Positions 57,333-64,000 of a DNA stretch of 64,000 nt are shown one piece after another. The stretch is taken from NCBI RefSeq assembly GCF_038051995.1, contig NZ_CP150290.1, positions 1,413,501 through 1,477,500 on the forward strand, in the 5' to 3' direction. The DNA comes from Paenibacillus sp. FSL H8-0537. GTDB lineage: Bacteria > Bacillota > Bacilli > Paenibacillales > Paenibacillaceae. How positions within the stretch are numbered: the first letter of the stretch is position 1; each line of letters opens with the position of its first letter. The position numbers and the translations under genes are program-made. The notes under the pieces were generated by a model. The model had not been told where the DNA came from, did no database searches, and saw only the letters and a program-made list of their open reading frames with translations.

Positions 57333-57436
57333 AAATATAAGCCGATTATAAGTTTCACACTTATAATCGGCTTATATTTCTCGGAATGAAACGCGCCGCG
57401 CCGCCAGAGGACGGCGAAAGCCGTTTCACCTTGTGT
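57333..57436 (+). repeat. Structured intergenic element, copy 2
   Basis: A perfect 21-bp stem (57333-57353 with 57359-57379) closes a 5-nt loop, with outer arms AAATATA.../...TATATTT. It is followed by GAAACG, GCCGCCAGAGGACGGC, a GAAA tetraloop hairpin (ACGGC-GAAA-GCCGT), CGTTTC and CTTGTGT. Copy 1 is at 32586-32686 in the same orientation. A separate normal terminator ends just before it, so termination is not needed to explain the hairpin. Confidence 0.65.
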
Positions 57437-57618
57437 GCTCCAAAATATTTTCAATAATCAGACGGTTCTACAATTTTCTCGTAAATGATCCTTTACAATA
57501 GATTTTAGCGAGCTCAGAAAATACATATTTATGGTTTAAAAGGTAATTTGTGATATTTAATAGAAGGGAGGAAAGGTGCGGTTTTTAGTAGAGGGCAAAG
57601 AAAAATAGGAGGGATTTT

Positions 57619-60600
57619 ATGCAGCAATGGTATAAACGTAAAACAAGTCGCAATAAGCAATTATCTATTCTAATCGTCATGGCGCTTTTGCTCACCTTAT
57701 TGTTACCCGCAGGGGCTATGGGGGCGGAAGCAGCGCCGCAAAGCCTTAAATCTTCCATATTGTCAGAGCAGCTGAAGCTGCCGAAATCAGCTTATGATCA
57801 GGTTGATTCAGCCGGCAAGAAGGAGTCGGCGGGGCTGCTTGGCGCGCAGGGAGAGCAGCGCTTCAAGGTGGAAGCGGCAGGCTCTGCGGCAGAGGGAACA
57901 ACACCACTACTCATTACGCCGCAAAACTACGTACCGCATTCGGACAGCGGCAAGACGATTAGCGTCATCGTTGAGCTGGTATCCGATCCAATCGCCGTGC
58001 AGAGCGTCAAGGCACAGCAAGGTCAGGCCAAGTCGATTGCCGGCTATCAGACGATTGTGAAGCAGGAGCAATCCAGCTTTGCTGCTGCTGCGAGGAAGCT
58101 GAATGTGAAGCTTGGGCGCCAGTACCAGCAAATTTTCAATGGCTATTCGGTACAGGTTCCGGCAAATCAGGTGGACAAGCTGCTTGCGCTGCCTGGCGTG
58201 AAGGCGATCTATCCGAATTCGGAAATCATTATAGATCCGCAGCCAAGCGTAGAGGCTAAAATGGACGAGAGTGTTCCATTTATCGGTACCCCTGTTTATT
58301 GGGACAGCGGCCTAACGGGGGAAGGCATTAAGGTTGGGGTTATCGATAGCGGTATTGACTATCTCCATCCAAGCTTGAAGGATGCTTATAAGGGTGGCTA
58401 TGATTTTGTCGACAATGACAATGATCCGTACGAGACGCTTCCCGATCCGAATGATGCCGAGGTGGCAACCTCCCATGGCACGCATGTGGCTGGTACCGTA
58501 GCAGGGCGCGGAGATCCGGAACACCCGGATGGCGAAAGCGGATGGGTAAAAGGCGTCGCATACGGTGCAGATATTTATGCTTACCGCGTACTGGGGCCGA
58601 AAGGCAGAGGCTCGACGGAAAACGTCATTGCCGCGATGGAACGATCGGTTATCGACGGCATGGATATCATTAACCTTTCGCTGGGAGATGACTTTAATGA
58701 TCAGTTCGAGGCTAGTGCCGTCGCGCTGAATAATGTGATGCTGGCAGGCGTTGTGGCGGTTGCGGCGAACGGAAACGATGGACCGGAGCCTTATACGGTA
58801 GGTGTTCCGGCTACAGCGGAGCTTGCGATTTCCGTCGGAGCTTCTTCGCCGCCACTTTCTGTTCCTGTGCTGACAGGAAGCGGAGTAGACACCGTTTATG
58901 GTGGCTATATGACCTACTCCCCTGAGCTTGGCAATCTGGAAAATAATGCTCTGGAGCTTGTATATACGGGCCTAGGAACAGCGGAGGATTTCATTGGCAA
59001 AGATGTAACGGGTAAAGCTGCGCTCATTTCACGAGGCTCCATTACTTTTGGCGAAAAGGCGCTGAATGCCTTAAATGCCGGAGCTGCGGCTGTCATTATT
59101 TATAACAATGCGACAGGAGGCTTCAGTGGAACGCTGAATGCGGGAGTCGATTATGTCCCTACGCTTAGCATTTCCCAGGAGGATGGACTTGCTTTGAAAG
59201 CGAAGGTTGACGCGGCTGCTGGAGCTGGGGCTGGCGGGTATGCGATCGACTTTGGTACAACAGTAGAGCAGGATATGATGGGTGATTTCAGCTCGCGCGG
59301 ACCATCACTGCCGGGTCTAGCTATTAAGCCGGATATAACGGCGCCAGGTGTAGCCATTCGTTCATCCATACCTGCTTATGGCGGCGATTATTCGGATGCT
59401 TATGAAAATAAGCAAGGCACGAGCATGGCGAGTCCGCATATTGCAGGCGCTGCGGCTCTGCTGCTTCAAAAGGAGAGAGGACTTACTCCATTTGAGGTAA
59501 AAGGGCTGCTGATGAACAATGCGAAGAAGCTGGCAGATCGCAGCGGCGAGCGTTATTCGCATATGGATCAAGGGGCAGGACGGATTGACTTGGAGCAAAT
59601 CTCTCATGCAAAAGCGATAGCGCTCGTGGAGGAAACGACAGTTGCAGTAGCAGGTGCTGCCGCTACGTCTTATTTGACGGGCAGCTTATCTTTCGGAGCA
59701 CAGGCTCCAGGGGATGAGTCGGCGAAAACGATCCAAGTAAAGGATATTTCTGGCGCGGCCAGCTCGTATGCAGTATCGACAATATGGTATGGCGATGCAG
59801 CGGGTGAGCTAAGCGTTAGCGAAGAATCGTTTGCGGTGGCGGCAGGCGGTACGGCTTCCTTCGATGTAGCGCTGCAGGTAGCTGAAGCAGCGGAGGATGG
59901 CCGTTACGAGGGCGAAGTCGTCATTCAAGGTGGAGGACAGACTATACAGCTTCCACTCGCTGTTTATGTAGGCGACGTGGAGCTTCCGGCAAAAGTATCG
60001 GAAATTACGCTTGAACCGTTCCTCTTTTCGCCAAATGGAGATGGTGCAGCGGATACGACCGACCTTAAGTTCCGCGTAAATGCTACGCTGCCGTATTTTT
60101 CACTGGATGTTTATGCGGTTTCGGGAAGCAATTTGTCCTGGAAAGGGGCCATTGTGGAAAGCGCGCAGGGGATGACCCCGGGCAGCTACATCGTTGAAGG
60201 CTGGGACGGGGAAATATTGACGGCTCTTGGCCCTCAGCAGCTTGGTGAAGGACATTATGTCGTCGTGCCTTGGGTGGGGTTTGGGGCAGAAGACTTTTTG
60301 CTTGACCAGCTTGCCGAATTTGTCTTGGATGTGCAGGCTCCGGTTGCGGAACTGGCTGACCCGCCAATTGCGGTTACAGGCAATGACGGTGTGATTAGCG
60401 GACGAATTATTAGTGACCGCCTTATTACGTTGTTCGGCGATTATTCGGCAGTTGGCGCTGCTGCCATCGCTGAGGATGCAAACGGCGATTTGCAGCAGTA
60501 TGATGCGACGATTGCAGCAGACGGGCGCTTCGAGATTTCGGTGCCTATTGTTAAAGGAAGCAACGCTTTTGACGTGTATGTGTATGATGCCGCCGATAAT

Positions 60601-61578
60601 GGCGTCATTGAGCCAGCCTTTGTTGTCAACTATGAGAGTGCGAATGAGCAGCCTGCCACATTGGCAGCTGTTGCTTCAAAGTCCAGTGTGCGCACGGGTG
60701 AAACCTTTGATATTGATGTGAATTTTGAGCATGTAAAGGGCTTATATGCAGCGCAATTCAGCTTGACTTATGACAGCGGGCTCGTGAAAGGCACAGTTGC
60801 GCCAAGTGTTACGCTGTCCACGTATCAGCAGCAGGTCAATCCTGGCGGATCGCTTATCGTAAATGAGACGGTTGTCGATCTCGGGAGCGGCGTTGCGCGG
60901 AGCGACTATGTCGTATCGTTGACCGGGGATCACAGCGGCTATAGCGGCTCCGGGACGCTGGCAACATTCCATTTTTCCAGCGGCAGCACCGGAAAACGAG
61001 ATTTTAAACTGTCCAATGCTCGGGCATTGAACAGCGATACGCAAGAAATTGCTTATAGCAGTGTGAGCGACGTTTCTGTGACGGTGACGCCGGGTCCTAC
61101 CGAGCCGGAGCATCGGATTACAGGCAAAATAACGGCGGAAGCTCTCGGCAGCAGTGTGAATTATAGCGAGACGTGGTACCAAGGTGCCGATGGCGTGCAC
61201 AAAGTTGTCGTAGAGGCGGTTACAGCAAGCAAGGAGGTTGCAGCTGTTGGTGAAGTGAAGGCGGATGGAAGCTATACGCTGCTTGTTCCAGCGGGTACTT
61301 ACACCGTGCGTGTAGTCGTGCCAGGCCATGTGGCTTCGGCGTCTTCGGTGACGGTGGCAGGCGAGGATACGACGCTTAATGTCGGACCGCTTCAGGCGGG
61401 CGATGTGAATAGCGACGGTAAAATCGATCTGGCCGATCTCCAGCTTGTCGCCAAGCAGTTCGGCAAGTCACGGAGTACAAGCTGGGCCAATGCGCCGGCA
61501 AGTGCAGCTGACATTAACCGGGATAACGCGGTTGACCTGCTCGATATTTCCTTCGTTTTAGGCAACTTCAAGCTGTAA
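57619..61578 (+). CDS. Secreted S8 subtilisin-like protease with cohesin-like and dockerin-like domains
   Basis: 1319 aa. The signal peptide ends near AMGAEA, followed by an I9-type propeptide (about 110-205: KTISVIVELV ... LLALPGVKAIYPN). The S8 catalytic domain has D243 (GVIDSGIDYLHP), H286 (SHGTHVAGT), oxyanion N384 and S602 (GTSMASPHIAG), with a PA domain inserted at about 430-530. Fn3-like and other beta domains follow. A cohesin-like domain (about 1013-1157) contains VRTGETFDIDVNFEHVKGLY and AAQFSLTYDSG. A carboxypeptidase-regulatory-like domain comes next. The C-terminal type I dockerin-like pair (about 1261-1319) has DVNSDGKIDLAD and DINRDNAVDLLD. AGGAGGG precedes the ATG. The next gene carries a cohesin-like domain and SLH anchors. 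Confidence 0.92.
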   Translation: MQQWYKRKTSRNKQLSILIVMALLLTLLLPAGAMGAEAAPQSLKSSILSEQLKLPKSAYDQVDSAGKKESAGLLGAQGEQRFKVEAAGSAAEGTTPLLITPQNYVPHSDSGKTISVIVELVSDPIAVQSVKAQQGQAKSIAGYQTIVKQEQSSFAAAARKLNVKLGRQYQQIFNGYSVQVPANQVDKLLALPGVKAIYPNSEIIIDPQPSVEAKMDESVPFIGTPVYWDSGLTGEGIKVGVIDSGIDYLHPSLKDAYKGGYDFVDNDNDPYETLPDPNDAEVATSHGTHVAGTVAGRGDPEHPDGESGWVKGVAYGADIYAYRVLGPKGRGSTENVIAAMERSVIDGMDIINLSLGDDFNDQFEASAVALNNVMLAGVVAVAANGNDGPEPYTVGVPATAELAISVGASSPPLSVPVLTGSGVDTVYGGYMTYSPELGNLENNALELVYTGLGTAEDFIGKDVTGKAALISRGSITFGEKALNALNAGAAAVIIYNNATGGFSGTLNAGVDYVPTLSISQEDGLALKAKVDAAAGAGAGGYAIDFGTTVEQDMMGDFSSRGPSLPGLAIKPDITAPGVAIRSSIPAYGGDYSDAYENKQGTSMASPHIAGAAALLLQKERGLTPFEVKGLLMNNAKKLADRSGERYSHMDQGAGRIDLEQISHAKAIALVEETTVAVAGAAATSYLTGSLSFGAQAPGDESAKTIQVKDISGAASSYAVSTIWYGDAAGELSVSEESFAVAAGGTASFDVALQVAEAAEDGRYEGEVVIQGGGQTIQLPLAVYVGDVELPAKVSEITLEPFLFSPNGDGAADTTDLKFRVNATLPYFSLDVYAVSGSNLSWKGAIVESAQGMTPGSYIVEGWDGEILTALGPQQLGEGHYVVVPWVGFGAEDFLLDQLAEFVLDVQAPVAELADPPIAVTGNDGVISGRIISDRLITLFGDYSAVGAAAIAEDANGDLQQYDATIAADGRFEISVPIVKGSNAFDVYVYDAADNGVIEPAFVVNYESANEQPATLAAVASKSSVRTGETFDIDVNFEHVKGLYAAQFSLTYDSGLVKGTVAPSVTLSTYQQQVNPGGSLIVNETVVDLGSGVARSDYVVSLTGDHSGYSGSGTLATFHFSSGSTGKRDFKLSNARALNSDTQEIAYSSVSDVSVTVTPGPTEPEHRITGKITAEALGSSVNYSETWYQGADGVHKVVVEAVTASKEVAAVGEVKADGSYTLLVPAGTYTVRVVVPGHVASASSVTVAGEDTTLNVGPLQAGDVNSDGKIDLADLQLVAKQFGKSRSTSWANAPASAADINRDNAVDLLDISFVLGNFKL

Positions 61579-61616
61579 GCGGCATGAGACTGATCATAAA
61601 ACGGTCGTGAAAAATG

Positions 61617-61650
61617 GAAGGGGAGCGCGATGGGCTCCCCTCCTTATTTT
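61617..61650 (+). terminator. Weak terminator or intercistronic hairpin
   Basis: GGGGAGC and GCTCCCC arms are followed by TTATTTT, between the protease and the SLH protein genes. The interrupted T run suggests partial readthrough. Confidence 0.55.
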
Positions 61651-61697
61651 CAGGATGAGGCATAGGGAGCAAGAAGTCGAAGACAGGAGAGATGAAT

Positions 61698-62930
61698 ATG
61701 AGAGGGAGTCAGCATTCAAAATGGTTGTCATTAATGGGGGTAAGCCTGCTGGTCACTGCTTGGCTTGGTACGGCAGCGGTATCAGGAGCCGAGAAGGCGG
61801 AAACAGACAAGCTGCCGCAAATTCGTATTGTCCCTTCTGCCAATCAGGTGAAGATTGGCGACGTGTTCGAGGTCGCCGTATGGCTGCAAGGCTTTAAGGG
61901 GAGCTACGGCGGAGTTCAAGGCTATGAGGTACATATGAAATACGATTCAAAGCGAATAGCGCCTGTAGTTGAAAAAGAGGCGGGGGCGCTGCTGCGGCCA
62001 GCGGTGTTTGCAGCTTCGGCGAGTCCCATGCAGCTGCTGAACAAGCTTGATGCCGCAGCAGGCCTTATTCAAATTGCCGAGGCGACGGCCCAGCGGGGCC
62101 CGGCATTATTTTCTGGCTACGGCAAGCTGGGCAGCCTGACCTTCAAGGCAGAGAAGGATGGAGCCGCATCCTTCAGCTTGGCGAAGTCGATCATTATTTT
62201 TCCGGATAATCCGGGACTGAATATTCAGCATCGAGTAAATGAGCCGGTCGTCAGCATTGGCGCAGAAGCAGTCAAGGAAGGCCCGGCGAAGGTCGTCGGA
62301 CAAGCGCCTGCGAAAGCGGCAGCACAGTTGACGGTGGAGCAGCGCCTCAAGCAATTCAAGGACTATGAGGCGGTTGCGAAGCTGAAATGGGCTTCGGCAG
62401 CTGTTGGGGAGCTGGCGCTTGCGCAGGTAATGCAAGGGACGGCAGCTGGCGCCTTTGAGCCGGGGCGCCTAATGACGCGGGCAGAGTTCGCGAAGGCCGC
62501 TGTACTTGCGTTCGAGCTGGATATGAAGCAGCAATCCATCCCCGCTTTTACCGATGTGCGCAATAGCGATTGGTCATACGACTATGTGGAGACAGCGGCG
62601 GCAAATGGCCTGCTGCAAGGTGTAGAGCGGCCGCAAGGCAGTGCCTTTCTGCCGAATCAGCCGATTACGCGGGCGGAAATTGCCGCTGTGCTGTCGCGGC
62701 AGCTCAAGGCGCTCGGCCCGGCCGAGCCAGCAGGTGCACAAGAAGAAGCTGCATCTGGTGTACATCCGTTTAGTGATATTAGCGGCCACTGGGCGGAGCA
62801 GGATATGGCGTATTTGTACGAGCTTGAGCTGCTGCAAGGACGGACGGACAAGCTTTTTGCTCCGGGGGACCATGCAGTGCGTGCGGAAGTCAGCGTGCTG
62901 CTGCACCGCGTAATGGAGCGTCTGAACTGA
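61698..62930 (+). CDS. Surface protein with N-terminal cohesin-like domain and three SLH domains
   Basis: 410 aa. The signal peptide (LSLMGVSLLVTAWLGTAAVSG) is followed by a cohesin-like beta-sandwich (about 40-185: NQVKIGDVFEVAVWLQGFKG, GYEVHMKYDSKRIAPV, LGSLTFKAEKDGAASFSL). Three SLH repeats come next (LMTRAEFAKAAV, ITRAEIAAVLSRQL, VRAEVSVLLHRVM, each preceded by a DVRNSDWSYDY or DISGHWAEQDM type helix). SLH domains bind pyruvylated cell-wall polymer, so the cohesin faces outward on the cell surface. ATG 61698 has CAGGAGA 6 nt upstream. It is 119 bp after the dockerin-bearing protease, hinting at a receptor-ligand pair. Confidence 0.9.
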   Translation: MRGSQHSKWLSLMGVSLLVTAWLGTAAVSGAEKAETDKLPQIRIVPSANQVKIGDVFEVAVWLQGFKGSYGGVQGYEVHMKYDSKRIAPVVEKEAGALLRPAVFAASASPMQLLNKLDAAAGLIQIAEATAQRGPALFSGYGKLGSLTFKAEKDGAASFSLAKSIIIFPDNPGLNIQHRVNEPVVSIGAEAVKEGPAKVVGQAPAKAAAQLTVEQRLKQFKDYEAVAKLKWASAAVGELALAQVMQGTAAGAFEPGRLMTRAEFAKAAVLAFELDMKQQSIPAFTDVRNSDWSYDYVETAAANGLLQGVERPQGSAFLPNQPITRAEIAAVLSRQLKALGPAEPAGAQEEAASGVHPFSDISGHWAEQDMAYLYELELLQGRTDKLFAPGDHAVRAEVSVLLHRVMERLN

Positions 62931-62968
62931 CATCAACTATTCACATCGACTAAGGCAGTGCTCCCATG

Positions 62969-63003
62969 CAAAAAAACCTCTGCCACACGGGAGAGGTTTC
63001 TTT
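62969..63003 (-). terminator. Terminator of the WecA/TagO-type gene
   Basis: AAACCTCT pairs with AGAGGTTT across a 10-nt loop. On the minus strand it is followed by a run of seven Ts. It may also stop plus-strand transcription from the SLH gene (TTTCTTT). Confidence 0.8.
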
Positions 63004-63015
63004 GCAATACATGCT

Positions 63016-63975
63016 CTATACCGGAATCATAAGTAAAATAATCGAAAATAGCGAGAAGCAAACGCTGATGAGAAATAGGAACGACAGCACTTGTCCAGGT
63101 TTGAGGCCGGAATGCAGCAGGCGGTAATGAACCTGTGTCGCATCCGCTTGGTAAATGGGCTTGCCTTGAATCATACGCTTGATTACGACGAAAATGTTAT
63201 CGAAGATCGGCACGCCAAGCGCCAAAATCGGAATGAAAATCGACAGCACAGTCGCCTGCTTGAAGGCACCGTCAAGTGCAATGACCCCAAGCATAAAGCC
63301 GAGGAACGTCGCGCCAGCGTCGCCCATAAATATTTTGGCCGGAGGCTTGTTGTAGCGCAAGTACGCAATTGCAGCCCCAATCAAAATAATAGCCAGCATC
63401 GCGGAATCGCTTTGCCCCTTGGTAAGGGCCACAATAAACAGCGTCACAGCTGAAATTGTAGAAAGGCCGCCCGCCAAGCCGTCCATGCCATCGGAGAAGT
63501 TAATGACGGTCGTTACGCCGAAAATCCATAAAATCGTCAATACGAATTGCAAGGCATAAGGCAGATTGACGAACTCCCCGCTGAGCGGATTGTAGAAGCC
63601 CTCGAATGATACACCAGCGAAAAATACGATTGCCGCCGCCGACACTTGAACGAGCATCTTCGGCAATGACGGAAAATCCTTGCCATGCGTCTTGTACCAA
63701 TCGTCAATCGTGCCAATAATGAGCAGCAAAATCGAGCTTATTATAATAGCGACTGTTTTCATTGTAATTTCATCTACAAATACTAAATACGTAGCCATAA
63801 AGCCGACAAAAATAGCATAGCTCGCCGTGAGTGGAATCGGCTCTTTATGTATTTTGCGTTCGACATCCTTGCGGGGCTTGTCCACAAAATCGATGCGGAA
63901 AGCGAGCTTGCGAAGCGGAGGAATAAGCAGCAGCACAATAAAGAATGACATTGCAAATGCAGCAGCGTAACTAAT
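63016..63975 (-). CDS. Undecaprenyl-phosphate N-acetylhexosamine-1-phosphate transferase (WecA/TagO type)
   Basis: A polytopic enzyme that puts GlcNAc-1-phosphate (or a similar sugar) on undecaprenyl phosphate, the first step of secondary wall polymer or teichoic acid synthesis. Motifs are GTIDDWY (Mg-binding Asp pair), NFSDGMDGLAGG, IFMGDAGATFLGF and ATQVHYRLLHSG. The first ATG (63951) is 33 nt from the only ribosome site and would lose part of helix 1. An in-frame ATT at 63973-63975 has AGGAG at 9 nt, and a stop codon directly precedes it, so ATT is the likely start. SLH anchoring by the neighbouring protein depends on such wall polymers. Confidence 0.85.
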   Translation of the reverse strand: MSYAAAFAMSFFIVLLLIPPLRKLAFRIDFVDKPRKDVERKIHKEPIPLTASYAIFVGFMATYLVFVDEITMKTVAIIISSILLLIIGTIDDWYKTHGKDFPSLPKMLVQVSAAAIVFFAGVSFEGFYNPLSGEFVNLPYALQFVLTILWIFGVTTVINFSDGMDGLAGGLSTISAVTLFIVALTKGQSDSAMLAIILIGAAIAYLRYNKPPAKIFMGDAGATFLGFMLGVIALDGAFKQATVLSIFIPILALGVPIFDNIFVVIKRMIQGKPIYQADATQVHYRLLHSGLKPGQVLSFLFLISVCFSLFSIILLMIPV

Positions 63976-64000
63976 CTAGATCATCTCCTGAATGTATAAA

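Overview
The window looks like a chromosomal segment of a spore-forming Paenibacillus-type Firmicute. The evidence is a gerA/gerC/gerB germinant-receptor operon, two YesM/YesN-type two-component systems paired with LplABC-type sugar transporters, SLH-domain surface anchoring, lipoproteins with Bacillus-like lipoboxes, strong AGGAGG ribosome binding sites with many TTG/GTG starts, and many glycoside hydrolases. No rRNA, tRNA or CRISPR array was seen.

Layout. 0-2.1 kb: the end of a NatAB-type ABC exporter operon. 2.4-7.4 kb: an AT-rich mosaic with a 5'-truncated IS3-family element abutting a truncated uvrA-like gene, a 14-TM drug-efflux MFS gene preceded by a 14-codon leader peptide, and an intact IS3-family element with a canonical -1 frameshift site. 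7.5-9.7 kb: a MarR / thioredoxin-like / DoxX / membrane-protein module with the same perfect palindrome at two promoters. 9.8-14.1 kb: small unknown genes, then a tightly packed operon (unknown protein, APH-like kinase, sugar-isomerase-like TIM barrel, DegT aminotransferase) that breaks off inside the aminotransferase and joins the tail of a GH95 fucosidase.

14.4-23 kb: a GC-richer carbohydrate locus (two permeases, binding lipoprotein, GH95 alpha-L-fucosidase, YesM kinase, YesN regulator). 23-28.4 kb: a divergent AraC regulator and GH2 beta-galactosidase, then remnants of a solute-binding protein and an SGNH hydrolase. 28.5-34.1 kb: a HAD phosphatase, a nucleoside deoxyribosyltransferase-like protein, a second GH95, an NAD(P)-binding reductase and a rhodanese-like protein. 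34.4-37.4 kb: a secreted M6 metalloprotease and a GH127 tail. 37.5-43.2 kb: Fur-controlled iron uptake, including an uninterrupted AraC-lipoprotein reading frame with a Fur box inside it. 43.3-50.5 kb: a second YesMN-LplABC set. 50.5-54.4 kb: the ger operon. 54.5-57.2 kb: an XRE-cupin regulator divergent from a CatE-like dioxygenase and a flavin monooxygenase. 57.6-62.9 kb: a large secreted S8 protease with a cohesin-like and a dockerin-like domain, followed by a cohesin-like/SLH surface protein. 63.0-64 kb: a WecA/TagO-type transferase.

The most notable items are the possible surface-anchored cohesin-dockerin protease pair; the AraC/lipoprotein fusion frame with an embedded Fur operator; a two-copy intergenic element whose hairpin arms differ between copies but stay complementary; the efflux-pump leader peptide; and a probable ATT start codon on the WecA/TagO-type gene. 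All functional assignments rest on motif and family recognition from the sequence alone.
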